Shown here in pieces: positions 17,725 through 27,082 of a DNA stretch of 64,000 bases (the stretch's first letter is position 1; each line of letters opens with the position of its first letter). Origin of the DNA: Planctomycetota bacterium. GTDB lineage: Bacteria > Planctomycetota > J058. The notes beneath the pieces were generated by a model. The model ran no database searches and had not been told where the DNA came from. It worked only from the letters and a program-made list of their open reading frames with translations. The stretch is taken from positions 1-64,000 of the forward strand of contig JAMLIC010000015.1 in assembly GCA_023954375.1 (NCBI GenBank). The letters run 5' to 3'. Made by a program: the position numbers and the translations under genes.

Positions 17725-18975
17725 TCAGGGCGACTCGGGATCGGTCCGCCGCCGGGGATGCCGTGGCCGCACCGTCACCCGGAGCGCCGCGCGGACCTCG
17801 TCGGCGCGCTCCACGCCGAGCCGGATGACGCTCGCGACGATAGCGATCGCCTCGGGGTCCATGGACTGGCCGGTCGGCAGCACGAGCACCCCGGCGGCTG
17901 CGCGGATCGTGCTCGGCAGGAGCAGGTGCGCGTTCGGGAAGTGGCTCCGGTACGGCTCCATGCGGTGGAGGCCGGGGTAGAAGTATCGCCGCGCCTGGAC
18001 GTTCTCCGTCCAGAGGAGGTCCAGCAGGTCGTCGCGGCCGAGCGGACACCGCTCCGGGTCGACGTCGACGACCACGTACTGCCAGTTCGTCCTCTCCCCC
18101 GCGGGCGGCTCGAGCAGGCGCAGACCCGTGATCCCGTTCAGCTCCCGCGCGTACTCGGCGTGATTCCGGGCGTTGATGGCGACGAACGAGTCCATGGCGT
18201 CGAGCGACGTCAACCCCATCGCGGCGCAGAACTCGTTCATCTTCCCGTTGGTGCCGACGAAGGCCACGTCGTCGTAGCCGACGAACCCGAAGTTCTTCAT
18301 CAGCCGGATGCGCCGGGCCAGCTCGTCATCGTCGGTGACCACGGCCCCGCCCTCGAGCGAGTTGACGAACTTGGTCGCGTGGAAGCTGAAGACCTCGGCG
18401 TGGCCGAACCCTCCCACCGGGCGCCCCCGCCGGCTGCAGCCGAACGCGTGCGCCGCGTCGAAGATGAGCTTCAGCCCCCGGCGCCGCGCGATCGCACCCA
18501 GCGCCTCCACGTCGCACGTCTGACCCCAGAGATGGACGCCCAGGATCCCGGTGGTCTTGGGGGTGATCAGCCGCTCGACCGACCGCGGGTCGATCACGTG
18601 GGTCCTCGGGTCGACGTCGGCGAAGACCGGCGTGATCTCCTGCCACTGGAGCGAGTGCGCGGTGGCGACGAACGTGAAGGCGGGGACGATGACCTCGCCC
18701 CGGAGCTCCAGCGCTCGGATCGCGATCTCAAGGCCGATCTCGCCGTTGCACGTGGCGATGCAGTGACGGACCCCGGCCGCCCCGGCGACTCGCCGCTCGA
18801 ACTCGTGCACCAGCTCGCCGTCGTTGGTGAGCCAGCGGCGGTCGAGCACACCTTCGAGCCGCGAGAACAGAGCCTCCCGCGGGCCCAGGTTCGGACGCCC
18901 GACATGCACCGGCTCCTCGAAGGCGGGGGGACCGCCAGAGATCGCGAGGTCGCCGAGGTCCTGCTTCACTCGCAT
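17725..18975 (-). CDS. DegT/DnrJ/EryC1-family sugar aminotransferase
   Basis: 416 residues. PLP-dependent enzyme that aminates nucleotide-linked keto sugars. Catalytic Lys at about residue 202 in FSFHATKFVNSLEGGAVV, preceded by the PLP-contacting LIFDAAHAFGC; the N-terminal GRPNLGPREALFSRLEGVLDRRWLTNDGELVHEFE region is typical. C-terminal NWQYVVVDVDPE and ARRYFYPGLHRMEPY fit the class that makes 4-amino-4,6-dideoxy sugars. It is first in a two-gene minus-strand operon with a GT2. The start (ATG 18975) is only 27 bases from a divergent start. Together with the two PglD-type acyltransferases it suggests an N-acyl amino-deoxy sugar. Confidence 0.88.
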   Translation of the reverse strand: MRVKQDLGDLAISGGPPAFEEPVHVGRPNLGPREALFSRLEGVLDRRWLTNDGELVHEFERRVAGAAGVRHCIATCNGEIGLEIAIRALELRGEVIVPAFTFVATAHSLQWQEITPVFADVDPRTHVIDPRSVERLITPKTTGILGVHLWGQTCDVEALGAIARRRGLKLIFDAAHAFGCSRRGRPVGGFGHAEVFSFHATKFVNSLEGGAVVTDDDELARRIRLMKNFGFVGYDDVAFVGTNGKMNEFCAAMGLTSLDAMDSFVAINARNHAEYARELNGITGLRLLEPPAGERTNWQYVVVDVDPERCPLGRDDLLDLLWTENVQARRYFYPGLHRMEPYRSHFPNAHLLLPSTIRAAAGVLVLPTGQSMDPEAIAIVASVIRLGVERADEVRAALRVTVRPRHPRRRTDPESP

Positions 18976-19002
18976 CGCACCCGCCGCAGCTCGGAAGCTA
19001 CC

Positions 19003-20451
19003 ATGGCGGACCGGCGCACGCCCCTGCCGCCGCAGCCTCGCCGGTGGACGATTGTGAAGGTCCTGCACGTCCCGTACACGTTCCATCCCGACCCGATCGG
19101 CGGCACGGAGGTGTACGTCGAGGCGCTCGCGGCGGCGCAACGCCGCGCCGGAGACGAGCCGGTGATCTGCGCGCCCGGTCCGACCACCGGCGAAGGCGCG
19201 TTCGGGGGTGTCCGCGTGCACCGGATTGCGGTGGACCCGGCGCCGAACCTCGCCGCCCTGTGGGGCGCCGGCGACCCGCGCGCGGCCGACGGTTTCGCGC
19301 GGGTGCTCGACCGGGAGCGCCCGGACGTCCTCCACCTCCACGCCTTCACGAGCGCGGCCTCGGTCCTCGTCGTCCGGGCAGCGCGAGCGCGCGGTCTGCG
19401 GACGGTGCTCACCTACCACACACCCACGGTGACCTGCCCCCGCGGCACCCTCCTGCGCTGGGGCCGAGCCGTGTGCGACGGCGCGCTCGACGAGCGGCGC
19501 TGCACGGCCTGCGTGCTGCAATCGAAGGGCGTGCCCCGCCCGCTCGCCGCCGCGCTCTCGCGCGCGCCACGCGCGCTCGGGGCGAGCCTCGCGCGGGTGG
19601 CCCCTGGGCGAGCGGCCACCGCGCTCGCCATGCAGTCCTTCGTGGGCATGCGCCACGCCGCGGTCCGCGAGCTGCTCTCCTCGGTCGACCAGGTTGTGGC
19701 GCACGCCCGCTGGTCCGCGGACCTGCTGCGCCGCGCGCTCGGCCCCCGCGCGCGCGTCGCGGTCGTCCGCCTTGCGCTCCCCCCCGGGCTGGCACGGCCG
19801 GTCAGCCCCCCCTCGCCGCCACCTCCGCTGCGCCTTCTGTATCTCGGGCGCATCGTCCCGGAGAAGGGCCTGGACGTGCTCATCGCGGCCCTGGCGCTGC
19901 GGCCGGCGCTGGACGCGCGGCTCACCGTCATCGGCGCGGCGCCCGCGCCGGCGTGCGGCTACAGCCGCGAGGTGGCCCGGCGAGCGGCGCAGGACCCACG
20001 GATCGCCCTGCGCCCCGCCGTCGACCGCCGCGGACTGGCAACGCTCTTCTCGGCGCACCACGCGCTCGTGGTCCCTTCGAGGACGCTCGAGACGGGCCCG
20101 CTCGTCGCGCTTGAGGCCGCCGCGGCGGGCGTCCCGGTGATCGGGACGGCCCTGGGTGGCCTGGCCGAGCTCGTCCGGCACGGCGTCGACGGTCTCCTCG
20201 TCCCGCCGGACGCGCCGGCGGCGCTCGCGCGAGCCATCGAGGCCATGAGCGCCCCCTGGACGTGGGCGGCGCTGCGCCAGGAGAGCCGCGTGAGCGTGCG
20301 AACGTTCGACGACGTTGCCCGCGAGCTCGCGAGGGTCTACGATGACGTCCGGACGGTCCGCACGGATGACAGGGTCCGGCCGCGCGACGATGTTGGGCGC
20401 CACCGGCCGAAGCTGGAAGGGCCGAGTCAGGGCCATGCGGTTCACGAGTGA
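19003..20451 (+). CDS. Family 4 glycosyltransferase
   Basis: 482 residues from ATG 19003, which has GGAAG six bases upstream; GTG 19054 is an alternative that begins right at the first beta strand (VKVLHVPYTFHPDPIGGTEVYVEALA). GT-B features: GGTE near the N-terminus, a four-Cys patch (TCPRG...VCDG...RCTACVL) in the middle of domain 1, LLYLGRIVPEKGLDVLIAAL, and the donor-site ALVVPSRTLETGPLVALEAAAAGVPVIG. The Cys cluster is unusual for GT4 and may bind a metal, though it is known in some members with a similar HTPTVTCPRG context. First gene of the 16-kb plus-strand operon. Confidence 0.83.
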   Translation: MADRRTPLPPQPRRWTIVKVLHVPYTFHPDPIGGTEVYVEALAAAQRRAGDEPVICAPGPTTGEGAFGGVRVHRIAVDPAPNLAALWGAGDPRAADGFARVLDRERPDVLHLHAFTSAASVLVVRAARARGLRTVLTYHTPTVTCPRGTLLRWGRAVCDGALDERRCTACVLQSKGVPRPLAAALSRAPRALGASLARVAPGRAATALAMQSFVGMRHAAVRELLSSVDQVVAHARWSADLLRRALGPRARVAVVRLALPPGLARPVSPPSPPPPLRLLYLGRIVPEKGLDVLIAALALRPALDARLTVIGAAPAPACGYSREVARRAAQDPRIALRPAVDRRGLATLFSAHHALVVPSRTLETGPLVALEAAAAGVPVIGTALGGLAELVRHGVDGLLVPPDAPAALARAIEAMSAPWTWAALRQESRVSVRTFDDVARELARVYDDVRTVRTDDRVRPRDDVGRHRPKLEGPSQGHAVHE

Positions 20452-21256
20452 GCGGCTGGAGCGGCTTCTCCTTCGGGTCCGGCCGGCGCAGGTGGCCGAC
20501 CTCGGGAAGCGGCTGCTCGGCGTGCGCCGCCGCACCGCCGTGAGCACGGCCGGGCTCAGGTTCTGGGTCGACCCCGTGTCCGTGTTCGGGGCCGAACTCC
20601 TCGCCACGGGCGAGTTCGAGCCACGCCTGACCGCCCTCCTGACCGAGGTCTGCCGCCCTGGCGACGTCTTCCTGGACGTGGGCGGTAACGAGGGCTACTT
20701 CACGGTGCTGGCGCGGACCCTCGTCGGGCCGGCGGGCGTCGTCCACAGCGTCGAGCCGCAGAGCAGGCTCCGCGGGGTGATCGAGGAGAACATCCGGTCG
20801 AACGGAGCCGACGGTGGCCGGGTCCACGTTCACCCGGTGGCCCTGGTCGCCGAGCCTGGCCCGGTCGAGCTCTACCTTCGCCCGTCCACCAACACCGGCG
20901 CCAGCAGCCTCGTTCGGCACTGGCGCCTCGGCTCGGCGCGCGAGGTCGTCGACGGCGTGCGGCTCGACGACCTGCTCGACGACCTGTCGCTCCGTCGAGT
21001 CGACGTGATGAAGGTGGACTGCGAGGGCGCCGAGGGCCAGGTGATCGCAGGAGGAGCACGGAGCTTCGCCTCGCATCGCGTCGGCCTTCTCAGTCTCGAG
21101 CACCACCCGACGATCAGGGGCGAAGCGGCCTGCCGGTCGCTGCACGAGCGCCTCCTCGGCTGGGGGTACCGGTGGCCCCGCTGGCGCGACGCCGACCTCG
21201 GTCTCTACGTCGCCCCCGGGTACGAGGGTCGGCTCTCCCGGAGCCCGGGATCGTGA
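20435..21256 (+). CDS. FkbM-family methyltransferase
   Basis: 273 residues from ATG 20435, overlapping the previous gene by 17 bases; further upstream in-frame starts fall deeper in that gene. SAM motif VFLDVGGNEGYFTVLARTL, SVEPQS, and the FkbM signature VDVMKVDCEGAEGQVIAGGA. The region VELYLRPSTNTGASSLVRHW (about residues 145-165) is typical of the family. Likely methylates a sugar of the glycan; the substrate cannot be read. Confidence 0.8.
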   Translation: MRFTSERLERLLLRVRPAQVADLGKRLLGVRRRTAVSTAGLRFWVDPVSVFGAELLATGEFEPRLTALLTEVCRPGDVFLDVGGNEGYFTVLARTLVGPAGVVHSVEPQSRLRGVIEENIRSNGADGGRVHVHPVALVAEPGPVELYLRPSTNTGASSLVRHWRLGSAREVVDGVRLDDLLDDLSLRRVDVMKVDCEGAEGQVIAGGARSFASHRVGLLSLEHHPTIRGEAACRSLHERLLGWGYRWPRWRDADLGLYVAPGYEGRLSRSPGS

Positions 21257-22440
21257 GCCGACCCGGACGCTGGCCGGCGCGGCTCCTGTCCGGCCAGCAG
21301 CACGCCCGTCCACGACGGATCGCCTTCGTGCAGTACACGAATCCGGGCGCCTATCCGCCGCTCCAGGGGAGCTCGCGGCACCTCGCGGACCGCGGGTGGG
21401 AGGTCCTGTTCCTCGGCACGTCGTCGCTTGGCGCGGCGACGCTTCAGTTCCCGCCGCACCCCCGAGTGCGGAGCCACTGCTGGGCTCGCCCGCGCGGGGG
21501 GCTGTGCCAGAAGTTGCACTACGCTGCGTTCGTGGGCTGGTGCCTGGGCTGGACGCTGGCCTGGCGCCCGGGGTGGGTCTACGTCTCCGAGCCGCTCGCC
21601 GCGCCGGTCGGCGCGCTGGTGGTCGCGCTGACGCGGATCCCGGTCCTGTACCACGAGCACGACGCGCCAGGAGCCGCGTCCAGGACGAGCGGGCTCGCGG
21701 CGCTGGTCGAGCGGGCGCGGCGTCGGCTGGTCCGTGCGGCGCGCGCTTGCATCGTCCCTGCCGAGGGGCGCCTCCAGCACCTCCCCCCAGGGGTCACCGA
21801 GACCAGAGTCGTGTGGAACTGCCCCCGGCTCGAGGAGGTCGGCCCGGCCCGGGTCGCCCGGCCAACCGGCCCGAAGCGCCTCGTCTACTCGGGCTCGATC
21901 GGCCCGGAAAGGCTCCCGCTGGCCCTGATCGAGGCGCTCGCGCTCCTTCGCGGCGAGGTCGAACTCCGCGTGTACGGCTACGAGACGGTCGGCACCATCG
22001 GACACCTCGAGCGACTGCGCGGCCGCGCCCGAGCGCTCGGCATCGAGGGCTCGCTCGACATTCGCGGCTCGCTGCCACGGTTCGAACTCCTGCCGGCGCT
22101 GCGCGCCTGCGACGTCGGCTGGGCCGCGGTCGGCCACGCGACCGACGACCCGAACCTGCGCTCCCTCGTCGGGGCGTCGAACAAGGTGTTCGACTACCTC
22201 TCCCAGGGGCTCCCCCCGATCGTGGGTGATGACCCCGGCTGGCAGGAGCTGGTGGTGGACCCGGGTTACGGGGTCGCCTGCGACCCCTGCAGCCCCGGGT
22301 CCATCGCCGACACGCTCCGCGGCCTGCTCGGGCGCGACCTGCTCGCCATGGGCGAGCGAGGGCGGCAGCGCATCGTATCGGAGTGGAACTACGACGCCCA
22401 GTTCCGACCGGTGGTCGACCTGCTCGAGGGGGACGCGTGA
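21253..22440 (+). CDS. GT-B glycosyltransferase (family 4-like)
   Basis: 395 residues, GTG start in a GTGA overlap. N-terminal domain: RRIAFVQYTNPGAYPPLQGSSRHLADRGWEVLFLG; VYVSEPLAAPVGALVVAL and VLYHEHDAPG in the interdomain region; C-terminal domain with KRLVYSGSIGPERLPLALIEALALL, LDIRGSLPRFELLPALRACDVGW and NKVFDYLSQGLPPIVGDDPGWQELV. The ExFxxxxxE motif of retaining GT4 enzymes is replaced by a NKVFDYLSQGLP-type site, as in the glycosyltransferase 4-like group with less conserved donor sites. Sugar unknown. Confidence 0.75.
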   Translation: MSRPGRWPARLLSGQQHARPRRIAFVQYTNPGAYPPLQGSSRHLADRGWEVLFLGTSSLGAATLQFPPHPRVRSHCWARPRGGLCQKLHYAAFVGWCLGWTLAWRPGWVYVSEPLAAPVGALVVALTRIPVLYHEHDAPGAASRTSGLAALVERARRRLVRAARACIVPAEGRLQHLPPGVTETRVVWNCPRLEEVGPARVARPTGPKRLVYSGSIGPERLPLALIEALALLRGEVELRVYGYETVGTIGHLERLRGRARALGIEGSLDIRGSLPRFELLPALRACDVGWAAVGHATDDPNLRSLVGASNKVFDYLSQGLPPIVGDDPGWQELVVDPGYGVACDPCSPGSIADTLRGLLGRDLLAMGERGRQRIVSEWNYDAQFRPVVDLLEGDA

Positions 22441-23540
22441 GCTCCGGCGAGGTGGTGCGGCGCGACCGCGTCGACCGGCCGACCCTCTCCGTGTGCATTC
22501 CTCAGCACGAGCGGACGCAGTTCCTCCTCCTCGCGCTCGAGTCGTTGGCGCGGCAGACCCACGACGCGTTCGAGGTGTGCATCTCGGACGACTGCTCGAA
22601 GGACGGGGGGACCCCGCGGATCCTGGAGTTCCTCAAGCGTTCGCGGCTCTCCTTCGCCTTCGCCCGGCAGGAGCGCAACGGGCGGTACGACCGGAACCTC
22701 CGCGCGAGCCTCGCGCTCGCCCGCGGCGAGTACTGCGTCCTGCTCGGCAATGACGACGGCCTCGCCGGACCGGACACGCTCGCGCTCCTCGCGCGCGACC
22801 TCGCCACCACCCCGGGCGTCGCCGTGGCGGTGACCAACTATCGGGACGCGGCGACGGGGAGGCTCTATCGCCGCGCGCGCACCACGCGCGGGCTGGCCGG
22901 CGGGCCGGCACTGGCAGCCCGAACCTTCCGGAACTTCAGCTTCGTCAGCGGGCTCGTGCTTGCCACGGAGGGGGTCCGGCGCCACGCCACCGACCGCTGG
23001 GACGGGAGCGAGTTCTACCAGATGTTCCTCGCGGCGCGCATGCTGGCGGAGGGCGGCGCCCTCCTGTCGATCGACCGAATCGTGGTCGACATGGGCCTGC
23101 AGGTGCCCGATCAGCGGGTGGACAGCTATGCGCGGCGGCCACGGACGCCCCGCTGGCCGATCGTCGAGCGGCGCCTGAACCTCGACGCGATCGGACGTCT
23201 CGTCCTCGACGCGATCCTTCCCTTCGCCCGGAACGAGCTCGAGCGACAGCGACTTATCTGGCGCGTGATGGGCCAGCTCTACCTGTTCACGTATCCCTTC
23301 TGGCTCGTCGAGTACCGCCGCGTCCAGTCCTGGAGCTACGCCTGCGGCGTGGCCCTCGGCATGCGACCGCGCCACTCGCTGCAGGACGTTCCGGCGGCCG
23401 CCGTCACCCGGGCGGCGCTCGGGGCCATCTTCGGCGGCGTGACGGCCGCGGGGCTCACGATCCCGCTCGGGGCGTTCGAGCGGCTCCACGAGCATCTGTA
23501 CGGCCTTGCGAAGGCGGCCGCAGGGGCGCGTCGTGACTGA
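22437..23540 (+). CDS. Family 2 glycosyltransferase
   Basis: 367 residues, GTG start overlapping the previous stop. GT-A motifs: LSVCIPQHERTQFLLLALESLARQ, FEVCISDDCSKDGG, and a metal site in GEYCVLLGNDDGLAGPDTL (GNDD near residue 102). Residues after ~210 are mixed helices, with an amphipathic C-terminus (LGAIFGGVTAAGLTIPLGAFERLHEHL) that may touch the membrane. Acts in the cytoplasm on a lipid-linked acceptor. Confidence 0.8.
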   Translation: MSSGEVVRRDRVDRPTLSVCIPQHERTQFLLLALESLARQTHDAFEVCISDDCSKDGGTPRILEFLKRSRLSFAFARQERNGRYDRNLRASLALARGEYCVLLGNDDGLAGPDTLALLARDLATTPGVAVAVTNYRDAATGRLYRRARTTRGLAGGPALAARTFRNFSFVSGLVLATEGVRRHATDRWDGSEFYQMFLAARMLAEGGALLSIDRIVVDMGLQVPDQRVDSYARRPRTPRWPIVERRLNLDAIGRLVLDAILPFARNELERQRLIWRVMGQLYLFTYPFWLVEYRRVQSWSYACGVALGMRPRHSLQDVPAAAVTRAALGAIFGGVTAAGLTIPLGAFERLHEHLYGLAKAAAGARRD

Positions 23541-24549
23541 GCGGCTGCGGCTGGTCGTCGTCGGCAACCGGGGCGGGACGAACGTGGGGGAGTCCTTCGA
23601 GCGCGCCGCGCGAGCACTCGGCCACGAGGTCCTGCTCGTCGACGCTCGCCGCGCGATGGAAGCGCCGCGCCTCGTGCGCCGCGTCTCCTGGTGGCTGCGG
23701 GGCCGCACTCCGCCGCGGCTCGTGCGCTTCGAGGAGGAGGTCCTGACCCTCTCCCGCGCCGCAGCGCCCGACGTCGTCCTGACGACCGGTACGGCGCCGC
23801 TCCGGGCCGGGGCCGTGGACACGCTCCGCGCGCGCGGGGCGGTCGTCGTGAACTACTCGACGGACGACCCCTGGAACCCGGCCCACCGCGCCGCGTGGTT
23901 CCTCGAGGCGCTGCCCCGCTACGACCTCGTCTGCTCGACCCGACGTGCGAACGCGCCCGACCTCGCGGCGCTGGGCTGCCGGCGCGTCGCCCACGTCCCC
24001 TTCGGCTACGACCCCGCCCTGTGCTTCCCGGAGCCCGCCGCCGCGCCGGCGAGCGACGTCCTCTACGTGGGGGGCGGTGAGGGAGACCGCGTCCCTTACC
24101 TCCACGCCCTGGCGACGGCGGGGCTGCACGTCGCGCTTCATGGGACCTACTGGGACCGCTATCCTGAGACGCGACGCCTGACGAGGGGCCAGGCCGGGCC
24201 GGAGCTGGTGCGCCGAGTGACCGCCGCGACCCGGATCGCCCTGTGCCTCGTCCGCCGCGCCAACCGCGACGGAAGTTGCATGCGGACCTTCGAGATCCCG
24301 GCGGTCGGGGCCTGCGCCCTCGTCGAGGACACGGTCGAGCACCGCGACCTCTTCGGCGTCGATGGCGAAGCGGCGCTCTACTTTGACTCGCCCGCGATGC
24401 TCGTCGACCGGGCGCGTTGGCTGCTCGCGCGCGACGACGAGCGGCGCCGGCTCGCCGCCCGCGCCCACGCGCTCATCACCACGGGCGGGCACACCTACGC
24501 CGACCGCCTGCGCGAGGTCCTGCGCCTCGCGACCGGGGCGCGGGCATGA
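23533..24549 (+). CDS. CgeB-like glycosyltransferase
   Basis: 338 residues, GTG start with an 8-base overlap. Resembles the CgeB / glycosyltransferase-1-like group: LRLVVVGNRGGTNVGESFERAARALGHEVLLVDARRA at the N-terminus, VVVNYSTDDPWNPAHRAAWFLEALPRYDLVCSTRRAN in the middle, DVLYVGGGEGDRVPYLHAL, and MRTFEIPAVGACALVEDTVEHRDLFGVDGEAALYF at the donor site. Members of this group glycosylate spore-coat or cell-surface polysaccharides; substrate unknown. Confidence 0.75.
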   Translation: MTERLRLVVVGNRGGTNVGESFERAARALGHEVLLVDARRAMEAPRLVRRVSWWLRGRTPPRLVRFEEEVLTLSRAAAPDVVLTTGTAPLRAGAVDTLRARGAVVVNYSTDDPWNPAHRAAWFLEALPRYDLVCSTRRANAPDLAALGCRRVAHVPFGYDPALCFPEPAAAPASDVLYVGGGEGDRVPYLHALATAGLHVALHGTYWDRYPETRRLTRGQAGPELVRRVTAATRIALCLVRRANRDGSCMRTFEIPAVGACALVEDTVEHRDLFGVDGEAALYFDSPAMLVDRARWLLARDDERRRLAARAHALITTGGHTYADRLREVLRLATGARA

Positions 24550-25724
24550 CCCGGCGGGTCGCGCTCGTCGTGCCCGGCCGTTTCCACGCGTTCGACCTCG
24601 GCCGCGCCCTGCTGGCGCGGGGCGACGACGTGCTGCTCCTGACGAACTACCCCGGGCGGGTCGTCGAGCGCTTCGGGTTCCCCGCCGCCCGCACCCGCTC
24701 GTTCCTCGCCCACGGCCTGCTCCACCGCGCTGCGATCCGCTTGCCCGCAGGCCAGCGGCTCGCCGAGGCCGCGCTGCACAGGGCGTTCGGCGCCTGGGCC
24801 GCCCGGACGCTCCGTGACCAGCCGTTCGACGTCGTCCACTGCTGGAGCGGGGTCTCGGAGGAGGTGCTGCGCGACCGGCGGGTGCGGGGGCTGAAGGTGC
24901 TCACGCGCGGGTCGGCCCACATCGCCGCCCAGCGCCGCCTCCTCGACGAGGAGGAGCGCCGGGCGGGCGTGCCCATCGACAAGCCGAGCGACTGGATAGT
25001 CGAGCGCGAGGAGCGCGAGTACGACCTGGCTGACCGCATCAGGGTCATCTCCAGCTTCGCCCGCCGCACCTTCCTCGAGCACGGGTGCGCGCCGGACCGG
25101 CTCATCGAGTCCCCGCTCGCCACGCCGATCGAGCAGTTCCGCCCGGCGGCCGGCGTGGTCGAGGCTCGAGCCCGCAGGCTCCGCGCCGGCGAACCCCTCC
25201 GCGTCCTCTACGTGGGGGCGCTCACGTGTCGCAAGGGACTCCTCGACCTGGTGGCCGCGGCGGACCAGGTGGCCCGGGACGCGCGCGTGCGGCTCGTGGG
25301 CGCCCCCACGTCCGAGTCCGGCCCGCTCCTGCGGCGGCTGCCCCCGGCGGTCGAGGTCCTCGGACATCGTCCCCAGCGGGAGCTCCCGGCGCATCACGCC
25401 TGGGCCGACCTGTTCGTCTTCCCCACCATCGAGGATGGGTTCGCGATCGTGCTCGCACAGGCCGCGGGTGCCGGCCTCCCGCTCATCACCACGCCGAACT
25501 GCGGCGGCCCCGAGCTGCTCTCCCAGGGCGCGGCGGTCTGGGAGGTGCCCATCCGCGCGCCGGGGGCGATCGTCGACCGCCTCCGTTGGGCGGACGCGAA
25601 CCGCGACGAGCTCGCCTCCCTCGTCGAGGCCAGCGGTCAGGCGCTCAGGCCCAGGAGTTGGGCACAGGTCGCGGCCGAGCTTCAGGAGCGCTGCGCGGCC
25701 GCCGCGAGCGGGGCGGGCGCGTGA
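24546..25724 (+). CDS. Family 4 glycosyltransferase
   Basis: 392 residues, ATG in an ATGA overlap with the previous stop. GT-B architecture: VALVVPGRFHAFDLGRALLARGDDVLLL, FDVVHCWSGVSEEVL, TRGSAHIAAQRRLLDEEERR, then PLRVLYVGALTCRKGLLDLVAA and the donor-site motif LFVFPTIEDGFAIVLAQAAGAGLPLITTPNCGG, in which ExFxxxxxQ replaces the usual ExFxxxxxE. The TRGSAHI segment is shared with a GT4 subgroup found in exopolysaccharide clusters. Confidence 0.83.
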   Translation: MTRRVALVVPGRFHAFDLGRALLARGDDVLLLTNYPGRVVERFGFPAARTRSFLAHGLLHRAAIRLPAGQRLAEAALHRAFGAWAARTLRDQPFDVVHCWSGVSEEVLRDRRVRGLKVLTRGSAHIAAQRRLLDEEERRAGVPIDKPSDWIVEREEREYDLADRIRVISSFARRTFLEHGCAPDRLIESPLATPIEQFRPAAGVVEARARRLRAGEPLRVLYVGALTCRKGLLDLVAAADQVARDARVRLVGAPTSESGPLLRRLPPAVEVLGHRPQRELPAHHAWADLFVFPTIEDGFAIVLAQAAGAGLPLITTPNCGGPELLSQGAAVWEVPIRAPGAIVDRLRWADANRDELASLVEASGQALRPRSWAQVAAELQERCAAAASGAGA

Positions 25725-27082
25725 CTTACGAACTGCTGTTCCTCCTGCTCGTGTGGGTACTCGCCGCCGCATTCATCGTGCGGCGCGGGCTCGCCCGGCC
25801 GTCGGGCGCTCTGACAATCGCATACCTGTTCAATCTCGGCCTCACCCATTGGGTCGCCGCGAGTATCTACGTGCTCGATTGGCAGGGACGGAGCGATCCC
25901 ACTCTTGTCGTATCCGGGTTTCAGCTGGCGACTGTAGGGGTGGTCGCGCTGGCCGTCGGCGTTGGGCTAGGGCCCCACCTTTTCGCCCTCCGGCGAGCGG
26001 CGCGAGGCGCGTCCACGAGGGCGCGCCCCGTGCCCGCGCCACCCTCGCTCTCGCCCGCCCGCTACGTCGCGTGGGGGCTATGCTGTTACTTCGTCCTCTT
26101 GCCCCTCCTCGCCGGCCTACCCTCCGTCGTATCGGTCGCCTCGGCGGGGCTCAGCCTCGCGCTGGCCGGCGTGGTCGTCGGCTGCTGGCGCGCCCTACGC
26201 GCCGGAGACTCGCGAAGATTCTCGCTCTGGCTCTCGAGCGTCTTCCTGTTCCCGGTGTTCACGGTTATCACGCAGGGGTTCCTTGGCTACGGCGTGGTAG
26301 CGGTGTCAAACTGCCTCGCGGCCGTGGCGACCATGTACACGCGGCACCGGGTTCGGACGATCGCCTTCACGGTGTTAATCGTGTACAGCGGCCTGTCCGT
26401 TTACGTTTCCTACATACGAGATCGCCAGCAGATCCGCGCGTCCGTCTGGGGCGGCCAGCAGTTCGACGCCCGCGCCGACCGCCTGCTTGAGACCGTCTCC
26501 ACGCTAGAGCCGTTCGACCCGACCGAGGAACGCCATCTGCGCAGGATCGACGCGCGGCTGAACCAGAACCTGCTCGTCGGGGCCGCCCGCGAGTATCTCG
26601 GGACCGGCCGTGCGAGCTACGCCCTGGGCGAGACCTTGCTCCTATCCGTTGCCGCAGTCGTCCCGCGGGCGATCTGGCCCGACAAGCCGGTGCGGGCGGG
26701 CAGCATGGGCTTCGTGACGCGCTTCACTGGGATCCGCTTTGCGGAGGGCACGAGCGTCGGTATGGGTCAAGTGTTCGAGTTCTACATCAACTTCGGCCTG
26801 CTCGGCGTGTTCACCGGCTTCATCTTGTTCGGTGTGTGCCTGAGCATCCTTGATGAGTTGTGCGCCGCCCGGCTGGTCTCCGGTGACGTGCGCGGCCTCC
26901 TCGCGCTGTACGTCCCCGGTCTGAGCCTTGTGCAAGCAGGGGGCGCACTGGCGGAAGTGACTGCGGGCTTCGCCGGCGGAGCCGTGCTCGTGCTCATGGT
27001 CCACAGGATTGGCAGCACGCGTACCGTCCGACGCCGCTCCCCACGCGCCCGCGCGCGCGGCCGGGCCCCTGCAGCGCCATGA
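25721..27082 (+). CDS. Wzy-like oligosaccharide repeat-unit polymerase
   Basis: 453 residues, GTG start overlapping the preceding stop. About ten to twelve membrane segments and a soluble loop near residues 235-300 (DRQQIRASVWGGQQFDARADRLLETVS), the overall pattern of O-antigen/EPS polymerases. The motif-like VPRAIWPDKPVRAGSMGFVTRF followed by GMGQVFEFYINFGLLGVFTGFILFG resembles the C-terminal region of polymerases of the EpsG/Wzy type. Sequence conservation in this family is poor, so the call rests on topology plus context. Codon use is visibly less G/C-ending than in its neighbours (for example ata, gtt, tta appear), suggesting separate ancestry. Confidence 0.65.
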   Translation: MTYELLFLLLVWVLAAAFIVRRGLARPSGALTIAYLFNLGLTHWVAASIYVLDWQGRSDPTLVVSGFQLATVGVVALAVGVGLGPHLFALRRAARGASTRARPVPAPPSLSPARYVAWGLCCYFVLLPLLAGLPSVVSVASAGLSLALAGVVVGCWRALRAGDSRRFSLWLSSVFLFPVFTVITQGFLGYGVVAVSNCLAAVATMYTRHRVRTIAFTVLIVYSGLSVYVSYIRDRQQIRASVWGGQQFDARADRLLETVSTLEPFDPTEERHLRRIDARLNQNLLVGAAREYLGTGRASYALGETLLLSVAAVVPRAIWPDKPVRAGSMGFVTRFTGIRFAEGTSVGMGQVFEFYINFGLLGVFTGFILFGVCLSILDELCAARLVSGDVRGLLALYVPGLSLVQAGGALAEVTAGFAGGAVLVLMVHRIGSTRTVRRRSPRARARGRAPAAP

